Below are positions 10,458 to 19,080 of a stretch of DNA of 64,000 bases, one piece after another. The stretch is from an uncultured Prevotellaceae bacterium (GTDB taxonomy: Bacteria > Bacteroidota > Bacteroidia > Bacteroidales > Bacteroidaceae). Where the stretch lies: assembly GCA_902779455.1 (NCBI GenBank), contig CACZBS010000011.1:113177-177176 (forward strand). Reading direction: 5' to 3'. The notes beneath the pieces are model-generated. The model saw nothing but the letters and a program-made list of their open reading frames with translations. It was not told the origin of the DNA and did no database searches. Made by a program: the position numbers and the translations under genes. How positions within the stretch are numbered: position 1 is the stretch's first letter; the number at the start of each line of letters is the position of its first letter.

Positions 10458-10478
10458 CAGTCAGTTTTAAGCCCTTTC

Positions 10479-11390
10479 ATGACGATGCACAGCAGCAGCC
10501 GACTCCTCTATCATCTACTGGCCTTCACCGTGGTGGCCATCTGGGGCTCCACGTTCGTCTTCACCAAGCTGTTGCTGGTGGGCGGGCTGTCGGCAGCCCA
10601 GATCTTCGTCCTGCGATTCATCATCGCCTACGTGTTGCTGCTTTGTCTGTGCCTCTGTCGCGGCATCCGGTGGCTGAGCCGGTCGTGGCGCGACGAGCTG
10701 CTCATGGCTGCGCTGGGACTGACGGGCGGCTCGCTCTACTTCCTGACCGAGAACAGCGCCATGCTCTACACCACGACGACCAACACGTCGCTCATTGTCT
10801 GCCTCTGCCCACTCTTCGCCTCCGCCCTCATCGGCCTCTTCTATAAGTCCGAGCGACTCACGGGCCGCCAGACCCTCGGCACCGTCATGGCCGCCGTGGG
10901 CGTCGTCGTCGTCGTCATGAACGGCCACTTCGTCCTCCATCTCTCACCCCTGGGCGACGCCCTGGCCCTCGCCGCCTGCCTCAGCTGGGCCTTCTACAGC
11001 CTGCTCATGATTCCAGCCAACGCCCGCTACGACACGCTCTTCATCACCCGCAAGGTCTTCTTCTACGGTCTCCTGACCATGATCCCCTACTTCATCCTCC
11101 GCCCCGGCCTCGGCCTCGACGTGCTCGCCGGCCGCCCCGAGCTCATCGTCAACCTGCTCTTCCTCGGCTGCATCGCCTCCATGCTCTGCTTCGTCGCCTG
11201 GAACTGGGTGCTGAAGAAGCTGGGGCCCGTCGTGGCCACCAACTACGTCTACTTCAACCCCGTGACCACCATCCTCTTCGCCTGGGCCATCCTCCACGAG
11301 CAGATCACCCTCTACTTCGTCCTCGGCACCATCCTCATCCTCGCGGGCCTCTACCTGACTGACCATAAAGCGTCGCCCCCGACGAAATAA
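10479..11390 (+). CDS. EamA/DMT-family transporter
   Basis: Inner-membrane carrier of the drug/metabolite transporter superfamily; the substrate cannot be read from sequence. The 303 residues contain about ten hydrophobic helices and two EamA halves. The first begins LLYHLLAFTVVAIWGSTFVF, with the typical WGSTF motif. The second contains LGDALALAACLSWAFYSLLM, and GPVVATNYVYFNPVTTILFA falls near the C-terminus. The ATG at 10479 sits just after a good promoter, which favours it over the open frame further upstream. It is followed 72 bp later by the SPFH gene, which has its own promoter-like box, so it is probably monocistronic. Confidence 0.88.
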   Translation: MTMHSSSRLLYHLLAFTVVAIWGSTFVFTKLLLVGGLSAAQIFVLRFIIAYVLLLCLCLCRGIRWLSRSWRDELLMAALGLTGGSLYFLTENSAMLYTTTTNTSLIVCLCPLFASALIGLFYKSERLTGRQTLGTVMAAVGVVVVVMNGHFVLHLSPLGDALALAACLSWAFYSLLMIPANARYDTLFITRKVFFYGLLTMIPYFILRPGLGLDVLAGRPELIVNLLFLGCIASMLCFVAWNWVLKKLGPVVATNYVYFNPVTTILFAWAILHEQITLYFVLGTILILAGLYLTDHKASPPTK

Positions 11391-11427
11391 TCAGCTTAAA
11401 AAATTTCACGGAATAAGATATTTTGTG

Positions 11428-11435
11428 TATCTTTG
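11428..11435 (+). promoter_or_regulatory. Probable -7 element for the SPFH operon
   Basis: TATCTTTG, preceded 20 bp upstream by TTTC instead of TTTG, and 27 bp before the ATG at 11463. Confidence 0.5.
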
Positions 11436-11462
11436 CCATGTCTAACCAAACATCATCATCTT

Positions 11463-12344
11463 ATGAAAAAGAATATGAATACGAAGTTCATTGAGAATCC
11501 CTTGGTCCGTCTCCTTGTCATCGCCGGCGGAGCCCTGGCGCTGATCCTGATCTTTTTCGCCACCTGCTGCACCGTCGTCGATTCGGGCGAAGTGGGCATC
11601 AGGTTCCACAAGTGGTCGCTCTCGGAGCAGGACTATGGCGGCGTCGAGGGCACCTGCAAGGGCTGGGTGTTCTATAATCCCATCACGACGAATGTGTTCA
11701 CCTATCCCGTCTTCACACAGCGCAAGCAGTATGAGACGTTCTCGGTGAACGCCAAGGACGCCTCGCTCTTCGAGATGGACCCCACGATTGCCTATCGCAT
11801 CAATCCCGATAAGGCCTGCGACATCTTCACGAAGTATCGTGTCGGCGTGAAGGAGCTCGAGGAAGGCTACATCCGCACCTGCATCTATGAGGCCTATCGC
11901 ACCTGTGCCAACCAGTACTCGTCCGACTCGCTGATGTCCAACCGTGCCAACTTCGAGCGCGACGTGCGTGGACGCCTCGAGAAGTCGCTCATGGCCGAGG
12001 GCTTCCTCGTCGAGGAGTTCACCAGCAAGATCACGCCGCCCAGGTCGCTGCTCTCGATGATCGACGCCAAGAACACGGCCATCCAGTCGGCGCTGAAGGC
12101 CGAGAACGAAGTGAAGGAGGCCGAGGCCAACGCCAAGATTGCCGTGGCAAAGGCCGAGGGTGCTGCGAAGGCCATGAAGATCAAGGCCGACGCCGAGGCT
12201 TACTATAACCGCACCATTGCCGCCTCGCTCTCGCCGATGATTGTCCAGGAGGACATGATCGAGAAATGGGACGGCAAGATGCCCCAGATCATGAGCGGCA
12301 ACGGCATGATGCTCGACATCTCGAAAGTTATCGGCAACAAATAA
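11463..12344 (+). CDS. SPFH/prohibitin-family membrane protein
   Basis: From the ATG at 11463 (MKKNMNTKFIENPLVRLL) it has 293 residues: one N-terminal membrane segment (LLVIAGGALALILIFFATCC), then a band-7 domain starting VDSGEVGIRFHKW. A C-terminal coiled coil (ALKAENEVKEAEANAKIAVA through AEAYYNRTIAASL) is typical of prohibitin and HflK/C-like scaffolds. Such proteins oligomerise at membranes and often regulate proteases or microdomains; the partner here is unknown. It is followed 6 bp later by a small membrane protein and then pgeF, forming a three-gene operon. Confidence 0.88.
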   Translation: MKKNMNTKFIENPLVRLLVIAGGALALILIFFATCCTVVDSGEVGIRFHKWSLSEQDYGGVEGTCKGWVFYNPITTNVFTYPVFTQRKQYETFSVNAKDASLFEMDPTIAYRINPDKACDIFTKYRVGVKELEEGYIRTCIYEAYRTCANQYSSDSLMSNRANFERDVRGRLEKSLMAEGFLVEEFTSKITPPRSLLSMIDAKNTAIQSALKAENEVKEAEANAKIAVAKAEGAAKAMKIKADAEAYYNRTIAASLSPMIVQEDMIEKWDGKMPQIMSGNGMMLDISKVIGNK

Positions 12345-12350
12345 ACGTGA

Positions 12351-12842
12351 ATGCTTATGAAAAGAGAATTGATTGTGTCCGTTGTGGCCATCCTGCTGCT
12401 GGCCCTGTTCTGCGGCTTGGCGCTACTCTTGCTGCTGCTGGTTTTCCCCCTGGCTTGGTTCTTCATCAGCCGTAAGACAGAGAAAGAGCCGACGTCAGCC
12501 GACCGCCCGACCGTCTATGAGAGCGTCGACGAGGTCATCGCCCGCTATGGTGAGCCCGACGATGTCGTCGTCCTCGATGCCTCGCGCGCCAACGATCTCC
12601 AGGCCCTCATCCTCTTCTATCCCGGGCGCGACGTCGTCGTCGTCACGGGCCGCGAGCTGAAGCTGAGCGACCTCGTCGCCGTAGCCCCCAAGAACATGGC
12701 CACGCCCTACACCGTCGACGAGTGGGCCGTCGTCGTCAACACCCGTCGGCGCGACTGCCCCACGCTGACCCTCCGCGTCGGTTACGACGGCGCTCTTGCC
12801 GGCGAGATAGCCGCACAGATCGACCAGCACCTGCAGCGATGA
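12351..12842 (+). CDS. Small membrane-anchored protein of unknown function
   Basis: 163 residues with a strong N-terminal membrane helix (LIVSVVAILLLALFCGLALL and onward to about residue 40). A soluble alpha/beta domain follows, with DEVIARYGEPDDVVVLDASR, LILFYPGRDVVVVTGRELKL and VDEWAVVVNTRRRDCPTLTL. I do not recognise a named family. Starts at 12351 and 12357 are both possible. Its end overlaps the pgeF start by four bases (ATGA), so translation is probably coupled. Sandwiched between an SPFH protein and PgeF, it may act with the SPFH protein at the membrane; this is inferred from position only. Confidence 0.75.
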   Translation: MLMKRELIVSVVAILLLALFCGLALLLLLLVFPLAWFFISRKTEKEPTSADRPTVYESVDEVIARYGEPDDVVVLDASRANDLQALILFYPGRDVVVVTGRELKLSDLVAVAPKNMATPYTVDEWAVVVNTRRRDCPTLTLRVGYDGALAGEIAAQIDQHLQR

Positions 12843-13630
12843 AGCAGCCCCTGTTGACCTCCTATGACCTCCATGACCCCCGCGTCACGGCCTTCAGCAC
12901 CACGCGCCAGGGGGGCTATAGCCAGGGCCCTTACGGCGAGCTGAACATCAACCCCTACTGCGGCGACGACGAGCAGGCCGTACTGAGCAACCGACGACTG
13001 CTCTGCCGCCACCTCGGCATCGCCGACGACCGCCTGCTGATGCCTCACCAGACCCACCAGACCCGTGTCCTCGCCGTCGACGAGCCCTTCCTCCGTCTGC
13101 CCGACTCAGAGCGCCGCGAGCGCATGGAGGGCGTCGACGCCCTGATGACCCGCGTCGGGGGCCTCTGCATCGGCGTCTCCACGGCCGACTGCATACCCCT
13201 GCTGCTCTATGATGCCCGCCACCAGGCCGTCAGCGCCGTCCATGCCGGATGGCGCGGCACGGTGGGCCGCATAGCCCGCCAGGCCGTCCTGGCCATGGCC
13301 GACGCCTACGGCTCGCGCCCCGCCGACCTCATGGCCGTCGTCGGGCCGGGCATCTCGCTCGAGAGCTTCGAGGTGGGCCAGGAGGTCTACGACGCCTTCC
13401 TTGCCGCCGGCTTCGACATGCAGCCCATCAGCCGTCGCTATGCCAAGTGGCACATCGACCTGCCGGCCTGCAACCGCCTGCAGCTCATCGACGCCGGCCT
13501 CCGCCCCGACCGCATCATCATGACGGGCGTCTGCACCTACCAGCATCCCGACCGCTATTTCTCGGCCCGGCGCCTCGGCATCCGCTCCGGCCGCATCTTC
13601 ACCGCCATCATGCTCCGGCCCCACGGCTGA
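12839..13630 (+). CDS. pgeF: Purine nucleoside phosphorylase / peptidoglycan editing factor PgeF (YfiH, laccase-domain)
   Basis: 263 residues with the multicopper-oxidoreductase-like YfiH fold: STTRQGGYSQGPYGELNI, PHQTHQT (His70, His73), VSTADCIPLLLYD (Cys118) and AVHAGWRGTVGRIA (His135), plus PAVVGPGI-type and CTYQHPDRYFSARR motifs near the C-terminus. The conserved Cys/His set binds one zinc. Members act as purine nucleoside phosphorylases/adenosine deaminases, and in E. coli the protein affects peptidoglycan composition. The ATG overlaps the stop of the upstream gene. Length is normal, and it is the last gene of the SPFH operon. Confidence 0.9.
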   Translation: MKQPLLTSYDLHDPRVTAFSTTRQGGYSQGPYGELNINPYCGDDEQAVLSNRRLLCRHLGIADDRLLMPHQTHQTRVLAVDEPFLRLPDSERRERMEGVDALMTRVGGLCIGVSTADCIPLLLYDARHQAVSAVHAGWRGTVGRIARQAVLAMADAYGSRPADLMAVVGPGISLESFEVGQEVYDAFLAAGFDMQPISRRYAKWHIDLPACNRLQLIDAGLRPDRIIMTGVCTYQHPDRYFSARRLGIRSGRIFTAIMLRPHG

Positions 13631-13645
13631 CCTCTTAGAGGGAGT

Positions 13646-13789
13646 CAACGCCCCCTGCCCCCTCTAATCTTAGAGGGGGAGTTATATAGCGTGCATGCCG
13701 CCCGCATCCGCCGGTGTCACAGCACCCATCTGCTCCTGCGGTAGTAACCAACTCCCCCTCTAAGATTAGAGGGGGGTAGGGGGGCGTTG
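13646..13789. repeat. Long G/C inverted repeat, type II, copy 1
   Basis: CAACGCCCCCTGCCCCCTCT and AATCTTAGAGGGGGAGT at the left are mirrored by ACTCCCCCTCTAAGATTAG and AGGGGGGTAGGGGGGCGTTG at the right, around a ~70-bp centre (GCGTGCATGCCGCCCGCATC...). It lies 15 bp after pgeF. Other copies are at 29754 and 63302. Confidence 0.85.
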
Positions 13790-13816
13790 AAATCTCGGGA
13801 ACCTAATATCTGTTTA

Positions 13817-13871
13817 TGATTATCCGCATTCATCTGTAAGTGACCCTTTTAGGGTCACTTGCGGATAATCA
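13817..13871. repeat. Two-tier palindrome
   Basis: Outer arms GATTATCCGCA / TGCGGATAATC enclose an inner perfect hairpin AAGTGACCCT-TTT-AGGGTCACTT (13838-13860). It lies between the type II repeat and the 196-bp element copy B. It may act as a terminator or be a repeat unit; only one copy is seen here. Confidence 0.65.
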
Positions 13872-13913
13872 TATCTGTTTTTATTTTTTTTGTAAGACGC
13901 TTCGCGAAAAATA

Positions 13914-14110
13914 TGTCATTTTTATTGACAAAATGCCGGTCGCAAATAGAGAAGCGGTGCTTTTCGGGTCAAAAAGCACCGCTTCTCTCATCGAAAAGCA
14001 CCGCTTCTTGCATCGAAAAGCACCGCTTCTTTTTTCTGATAATGCTATCTGTCTGAAAACCAGTGATTTGATGTTTTTGGCGGAATAATTCCAAAAAATG
14101 TTGACAAAAC
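13914..14110 (+). repeat. 196-bp intergenic element, copy B
   Basis: The left end TGTCATTTTTATTGACAAAA and right end GTTGACAAAAC flank four AAAAGCACCGCTTCTC units. The first two face each other and form a perfect 17-bp stem (AGAGAAGCGGTGCTTTT at about 13950). It lies between convergent pgeF and the VWA gene. Confidence 0.85.
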
Positions 14111-14134
14111 AGCCTCCGTCCCGTCGGCTGTCGC

Positions 14135-15364
14135 CTACTCCGTGTACTCGCCGATCAGTCGGACGATGAGGCTGTTGAGAGGCTCCACCTCGTAGTCGCC
14201 GACTGAGGCCGCGATGTGGTCGAGGCCGACGCCGCTGTGGTTGGTCAGGAAGACATAGGTGCCGCCCGTGGCGATGGCGAAGAAGCGCAGCATGAACTCC
14301 GTGTTCTTGTCGACGCCGCTGGCCGCCACGGGGATGAGCTTGATGCCCATGCGGGCGCAGACGCCGATCGACAGCTGCAGCGAGCGGATGACGTCGGTCT
14401 CGTGGTGGGCCGGCGCGTCGAGGATGAGGAAGGCCAGTCGCGAGCGTGCCTCCGTGTCCCACGACAGCTGCTGCAGCATCTGGTCGAGGGCCGTGTGCAC
14501 CGCCTCGGGATAGTCGCCGCCGCCCATGGCCTGCTGCTGGCCGACGTAGTCCGCCGTCTCGCTGACCTTCGTGGTGAAGTCGCTGTGCTTCGTCACGTAT
14601 TCGTCGCCCTCGTCACGATAGAAGAGGGCTGCCGTGCGCAGCGTCAGCGCGGGGCTGGCGGCCGCAGCCTTGTCGATGATGTCGACCAGGTCGCTCTTCA
14701 GGAAGTTGATCTCGTCCGCCATCGAGCCCGTGGCGTCGACGATGAAGGCGATGTCGGCCTGCGGCTTCACGTCAGTCGCAGCCTTGACGACGTAGCGGTT
14801 GACGGGCGCCGCAGCCACCGAGTCCCACCGCGCCACCTGCGGATGGCCCTCCATCAGCTCCGTGCCGATGCGCACCGTGAGGGCGGCCGAGTCGGCCGTC
14901 TCCTCCTTGTAGAGTCCGGCCCAGAGGCTGGCCTCGCCGCGGTTGTCGGTCTTCGTCTGCCAGAGGGTCTCGTCGCCCCGCACGAGGGCCACGTCGGCGC
15001 CGACGACGGCGCGTCCCTCAGTGTCGCTGAGGCTCACGGCCACGCGGTTGTTGGTGTAGAACTGCCAGTAGGCAGGCTTGTCGCCGAAATCCTGCGATTC
15101 CATCAGCCCCGACCAGAAGGGCCAGTGGCGCAGGTCGTTCCATTCGCCGGCCGTGACGATGCCCGCCTGCGTGTTGCCATCGCCGCCGCCGCCCAGGCCG
15201 GGCGCGGCGTCGCCGGCATCCATCGTCGCGACGCCAGATTCGCCCATGCCGTTGAGGTAGTCCGACTCGCCGTCCCCTGTCGTACATGCCGTTGTCATCA
15301 TCGTGGCGGCCAGCACCACCAGTGCCGGCAGCCGTCTCAGTAGTTCTTTTTTCATTGTTTTCAT
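14135..15364 (-). CDS. Von Willebrand factor A domain lipoprotein
   Basis: 409 residues (a start at 15355 would give 406). A lipoprotein signal (LVVLAATMMTTAC, lipid Cys27) predicts anchoring to a membrane, probably outer-membrane or surface as is common in Bacteroidetes. Residues about 100-155 look like a carboxypeptidase-regulatory-like beta sandwich (RVAVSLSDTEGRAVVGADVA). From about residue 200 comes a VWA domain, IAFIVDATGSMADEINFLKS, whose DATGS (210-214) is a metal-ion-dependent adhesion site. MGGGDYPEAVHTALDQML and RLAFLILDAPAHHE follow and are typical of the fold. It probably binds a ligand or protein at the surface; the target is unknown. Convergent with pgeF, and no operon partners are visible. 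Confidence 0.85.
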   Translation of the reverse strand: MKTMKKELLRRLPALVVLAATMMTTACTTGDGESDYLNGMGESGVATMDAGDAAPGLGGGGDGNTQAGIVTAGEWNDLRHWPFWSGLMESQDFGDKPAYWQFYTNNRVAVSLSDTEGRAVVGADVALVRGDETLWQTKTDNRGEASLWAGLYKEETADSAALTVRIGTELMEGHPQVARWDSVAAAPVNRYVVKAATDVKPQADIAFIVDATGSMADEINFLKSDLVDIIDKAAAASPALTLRTAALFYRDEGDEYVTKHSDFTTKVSETADYVGQQQAMGGGDYPEAVHTALDQMLQQLSWDTEARSRLAFLILDAPAHHETDVIRSLQLSIGVCARMGIKLIPVAASGVDKNTEFMLRFFAIATGGTYVFLTNHSGVGLDHIAASVGDYEVEPLNSLIVRLIGEYTE

Positions 15365-15410
15365 TTGTTTTTATTGTGATAATATGATAATAGCGTTGTA
15401 TAGAAGTTAG

Positions 15411-15560
15411 AGACCCCACCCCCAACCCCTCCCCTTGAGGGGAGGGGAGCGGCTGCGCCTGATCTCCCCAAAAGGAAGGAGCTAGCTGGCGCACTGCCTG
15501 ACGGGAATGACGGCGCAGCTACTCCCCTCCCTTCAAGGGGAGGGGTTGGGGGTGGGGTCT
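15411..15560. repeat. Long G/C inverted repeat, type I, copy 1
   Basis: AGACCCCACCCCCAACCCCT and CCCCTTGAGGGGAGGGGAG at the left are mirrored by CTCCCCTCCCTTCAAGGGG and AGGGGTTGGGGGTGGGGTCT at the right. The centre contains GCTGGCGCACTGCCTGACGG. Copies 2 and 3 are at 26628 and 62918. Confidence 0.88.
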
Positions 15561-15568
15561 GTAATTTT

Positions 15569-15660
15569 CTCATACCGTTTTTTAATGATTACTTGTTTCT
15601 ACCTATATAACTTCTCTCATACCGAATACTTTTATTGCTTACTTGTTTCTGCCTATAAAA
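15569..15660. repeat. Two tandem ~50-bp repeats
   Basis: TCTCATACCG...ATTACTTGTTTCTACCTATA is followed 50 bp later by TCTCATACCG...CTTACTTGTTTCTGCCTATA, upstream of the DUF418 promoter. Function unknown. Confidence 0.65.
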
Positions 15661-15713
15661 CATTCGTGCACCGGAAATCTTGCATCGCGATGCCATAAAA
15701 AATGCGGAAAGAC

Positions 15714-15744
15714 TTGGCATTTCGACGGAAAAGTCGTAATTTTG
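15714..15744 (+). promoter_or_regulatory. Promoter of the DUF418 gene
   Basis: TTGG at 15714-15717, a 19-bp spacer and TAATTTTG at 15737-15744, 9 bp before the ATG at 15754, giving a very short or absent leader. Confidence 0.55.
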
Positions 15745-15753
15745 CCCCCTGAT

Positions 15754-16947
15754 ATGCAACCACAAGGACCAACCACCGAGCGCGAGCGCCACCTCGTCCT
15801 CGACCTCCTGCGAGGGCTGGCGCTGATGGGCATCGCCCTGGCCAACTTCCCCGAGTTTGCGCTCTGGACCTTCCTCGCGCCCGAGCAGCAGGCCGCCATG
15901 CCGACGGCCGCTGTGGACCGCGTCGTCCGCTTCCTGCAGTATCTCTTCGTCGACGGCAAGTTCTACACTATTTTCTCCCTCCTCTTCGGCGTCGGCTTCT
16001 CGCTCATCCTGGCCCGCCACGGCCGCCGCCTCTTCCTTCGCCGCATGCTCATCCTCGTCGCCATCGGCCTCGTCCACCTCTTATTTATATGGAACGGCGA
16101 CATCCTGACGCTCTATGCCCTGGGCGGACTGCTGCTGACGCTCTTCACGCCCCTGTCCGACCGCCGCCTGCTCCTGCTGGCCCTGGCGCTCATCCTGCTG
16201 CCCGTCGGGCTCAACGCCCTGACCGAATTCCGCGGCGTCGACTTCGCCGGCCCGTTCTATCAGCAGTGGTGGCGCGTGGCCGACGCCCGCGGCATCACCG
16301 AGCAGAACTTCGCCACGTGGCTGCGCGACGCCACCGACTATCCCACGATGTATGCCTTCCTGCAGCAGGGCGCCTGCGAACGGCTCTGGGAGTTCGTCGA
16401 GGGCCACCGGCTGCCTAAGGTGCTGGGTCTCTTCATCTTGGGCTATCTCATGGGCAAGAACCGCCTCTACGCCCGGCTGCGCGAAATACCGATGAAACCG
16501 ACGTTTTTTGCGTCCGCCATCGTCGGTTTTCCGCTCTCCGTCGTCTATGCCTGGAGCGCCGTCACGGATAAGCCTTGGGGCCTCACCGCCCATTCGCTGC
16601 TCTATGCCCTGAGCGTCGTCCCCATGGCCCTGGCCTACGTCAGCGCCGTCTGCCTCGTGCTGCTGCGATGGCCTGAGGCCCGCCTCTTTAAGCTCATCTC
16701 CGCCCCGGGCCGCATGGCCCTCAGCTGCTACATCGGCCAGTCGCTCATCGGCATCCTCCTCTTCTATGGCGTCGGCTTCGGCCTCGGTACCACCTTCGGC
16801 CTCATTCATGCCGAGCTGGTCGCCCTCGCCGCCTTCCTCGTCGAGGTCGTCCTCAGCCGTCTCTGGCTCCTCCGCTTCCGCTTCGGCCCCCTGGAGTGGG
16901 TCTGGCGCATGCTGACCTACGGCCGCCGCTTCCCCCTGACGAAATAG
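15754..16947 (+). CDS. DUF418-family integral membrane protein
   Basis: 397 residues from the ATG at 15754 (MQPQGPTTERERHLVLDLLR). Near the N-terminus LDLLRGLALMGIALANFPEF is the typical DUF418 opening. About nine to ten hydrophobic helices follow, including KFYTIFSLLFGVGFSLILAR and ISAPGRMALSCYIGQSLIGI, the latter matching the conserved C-terminal DUF418 block (GRxALTxYLxQS). It is an inner-membrane protein of acyltransferase-3-like topology; the reaction is not established. The frame extends upstream to 15643 but that part is intergenic repeat. Probably monocistronic, on the same strand as the secreted-protein cluster that starts 132 bp later. Confidence 0.88.
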   Translation: MQPQGPTTERERHLVLDLLRGLALMGIALANFPEFALWTFLAPEQQAAMPTAAVDRVVRFLQYLFVDGKFYTIFSLLFGVGFSLILARHGRRLFLRRMLILVAIGLVHLLFIWNGDILTLYALGGLLLTLFTPLSDRRLLLLALALILLPVGLNALTEFRGVDFAGPFYQQWWRVADARGITEQNFATWLRDATDYPTMYAFLQQGACERLWEFVEGHRLPKVLGLFILGYLMGKNRLYARLREIPMKPTFFASAIVGFPLSVVYAWSAVTDKPWGLTAHSLLYALSVVPMALAYVSAVCLVLLRWPEARLFKLISAPGRMALSCYIGQSLIGILLFYGVGFGLGTTFGLIHAELVALAAFLVEVVLSRLWLLRFRFGPLEWVWRMLTYGRRFPLTK

Positions 16948-17079
16948 CCGCAACGTCGGCGTGGCTTAGGTTAAAACTTGTTAAGATGTGGCGCAAAAAT
17001 GGCAGAACGGTGTCGTTATTCTAAATAAATGCGTATATTTGCAAAAATTTCCCTAACAGTTTTAACCAAAACATTAAAG

Positions 17080-18957
17080 ATGAGAAAAACCCTATTCCTC
17101 TTATTATTGGCTATTGTCATGCCCACGGTCGCGACGGCCGACACTGGCCGCGCCGTCTATAACCTCGGCGAGGGCACCCACGACTGGGGCACGGGCGACT
17201 CGCGCAACGAGACCTACAACGTGGCGCTGCGCATCGCCGACGAGGCCTACGTGGGCTGTCGCGTGACGGGCGTCCGCATCTGGTTCACCACCGTCGAGGG
17301 GCTGAGCGCCACGCGGGCCTGGCTGTCGAAGGAGCTGACGGTCAAGAGCACCAAGTTCGCCGGACCCGACGTCGAGACGGTCGACTTCGACGCCATCGAC
17401 GGCTACAACGAGGTCAGCTTCAGCCGTCCCTACACCATCACGTCCGAGGGCATCTACGTGGGCTACAGCGTGCTGGCAGCCAAGGACGTCAACATGGCGC
17501 CAATCCGCCTGACGGACGGCGGCTCGGCCGACGGCCTGTTCGTCCACACGTCGGGCCTCTATCGCGGCCACTTCTACACCTTCGACGGCGAGAAGGGCGC
17601 CCTGGCCATCGAGGTGATGCTCGAGGGCGACGTCCTGCAGAATGCCGTCAGGGTGGGCAGCGTCGCGTCCGACTATATGCTGACGGGCGAGCGCGGACAG
17701 GCCACGGCCGAGATCATCAACTGCGGTGGCAATGCCGTCGTGTCGGTGGACTACACTGTCAGCGTCGGCGACGTCCTCAGCGAGTCGGGCCATGCCGACC
17801 TGGCCGAGCCGCTGCCCGCCATCTGCGGCCGCCGCACCCAGATTGACGTCGGCGTGCCGGCCCCGTCGGAGCAGGGCCTCTATGAGGTCAAGGTGCGCGT
17901 CGACCGCGTCAACACGGCCGCCAACAGCCTGGCCGAGGGCGCCGCTGCCACCTCCGTGAAGTGCTATCGCGAGCTGCCCGCCCACCGCGCCGTGCTCGAG
18001 GAGTACACCGGCACGTGGTGCGGATGGTGCCCCCGCGGCTTCGTGGCCCTCGAGGAGATGAACCGCCTGCACCCCGACGACTTCATCGGCATCTCATACC
18101 ACAGCCACAACAACGGCTCGACCACCAAGGAGCCCATGGAGATCCTGGCGCCATCGCAGTTCCCCTGGAACAGCGACCAGCTGGGCGGATGGCCCGGCTA
18201 TCCCTGCGGCGTGCTCGACCGCACGGCCGTCTGCGACCCCTTCTTCGGCTTCGGCGGCATCGGCGAGATGGGCATCGACGAGGCCTGGCAGATGGCTTGC
18301 AGCGTCATAGCTCCGGCGGCCGTCGAGGTGCGGTCGGAGTGGACCGGCGAGACCACGCTCGAGGCTGAGGCCCTGGTGACATTCCCCTTCGACGACGACG
18401 ACGTCCACTACGCCCTGTCGTTCATCCTGACCAGCGACGGCCTGTCGGGCACGTCGGGCGATTGGACACAGGTGAACAACTATCGCAACTACTCGACACC
18501 GCTGCCCTCGTCGATGGACATGTTCGTCAAGGGCGACGCCTACATGTCGGGGCTGGTCTTCAACGACGTGTTCGTCGGCTGGTCCGGCCGTCAGCCCATC
18601 GCCGGGTCGCTGCCCGAACGCGTCGAGGGCGAGAAGGCCTACAGCTGCAAGTACACCTTCGACATCACGACCATCCCTGAGCAGCTCATCAGCGACAAGC
18701 AGAAGCTGCGCGTCAACGCCCTGCTCATCGACACCCGCACCACCTGCATCGCCAATGCCAACAAGGCGTGGGCCGGCTGCAGCTCCCTGGACAAGACCGA
18801 CGCCATCAGCCCTTCCGCCCTCGACGCCACGGCCGTCCGCACGGCATGCTACGACCTGCAGGGCCGCCGCATCGACCTGCCCCGCCGCGGACTCCACGTC
18901 GAGGCCCTCACCCAGCCCGACGGCCGCACCACGATGCGCAAGGTCGTCAGCAAATAA
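17080..18957 (+). CDS. Secreted Omp28-related protein with thioredoxin-like CGWC motif (cluster protein A)
   Basis: 625 residues from the ATG at 17080. Signal peptide MRKTLFLLLLAIVMPTVATA, a beta-rich N-terminal part, then VLEEYTGTWCGWCPRGFVAL with a thioredoxin-type CGWC (Cys314, Cys317). HPDDFIGISYHSHN and a long Omp28-like C-terminal region follow. The end (ACYDLQGRRIDLPRRGLHVE...) is the YDLQGRR-type domain common on secreted Prevotella proteins and thought to direct type IX export. It may be a surface or periplasmic disulfide or scaffold protein; no substrate is known. The paralogue at 24695 has CAYC at the same place. A TATATTTG box lies at 17034-17041. It is followed 123 bp later by protein B and probably co-transcribed with it. 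Confidence 0.82.
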   Translation: MRKTLFLLLLAIVMPTVATADTGRAVYNLGEGTHDWGTGDSRNETYNVALRIADEAYVGCRVTGVRIWFTTVEGLSATRAWLSKELTVKSTKFAGPDVETVDFDAIDGYNEVSFSRPYTITSEGIYVGYSVLAAKDVNMAPIRLTDGGSADGLFVHTSGLYRGHFYTFDGEKGALAIEVMLEGDVLQNAVRVGSVASDYMLTGERGQATAEIINCGGNAVVSVDYTVSVGDVLSESGHADLAEPLPAICGRRTQIDVGVPAPSEQGLYEVKVRVDRVNTAANSLAEGAAATSVKCYRELPAHRAVLEEYTGTWCGWCPRGFVALEEMNRLHPDDFIGISYHSHNNGSTTKEPMEILAPSQFPWNSDQLGGWPGYPCGVLDRTAVCDPFFGFGGIGEMGIDEAWQMACSVIAPAAVEVRSEWTGETTLEAEALVTFPFDDDDVHYALSFILTSDGLSGTSGDWTQVNNYRNYSTPLPSSMDMFVKGDAYMSGLVFNDVFVGWSGRQPIAGSLPERVEGEKAYSCKYTFDITTIPEQLISDKQKLRVNALLIDTRTTCIANANKAWAGCSSLDKTDAISPSALDATAVRTACYDLQGRRIDLPRRGLHVEALTQPDGRTTMRKVVSK

Positions 18958-18962
18958 TGCCC

Positions 18963-19043
18963 ATGCTATCGTCTAAACTCCTAAACTCCTAAACTCCTAA
19001 GCTATCGTCTAAACTCCTAAACTCCCAAACTCCTAAACTCCAT
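18963..19043 (+). repeat. Iterated CTAAACTCC repeats between A and B genes
   Basis: About eight 9-10-base units of CTAAACTCC/CTAAACTCCC, including GCTATCGTCTAAACTCC twice. The same motif in both orientations is found at 24540-24680 between B' and A'. Confidence 0.75.
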
Positions 19044-19080
19044 AAACAAAATATATAAACCCTTTAAAACCCTTTAGATT

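Noticed and set aside
12722-12838. Upstream extension of pgeF
   Set aside because: It overlaps the coding region of the preceding membrane protein; the ATGA overlap at 12839 is the normal coupled start.
13949-14035. Possible CRISPR array
   Set aside because: The repeated unit is about 16 bases with 5-7-base gaps and changes orientation; there are no 30-base spacers and no cas genes.
15643-15753. N-terminal extension of the DUF418 protein
   Set aside because: The added 37 residues are encoded by tandem repeats and the promoter; the conserved protein starts at the ATG at 15754.
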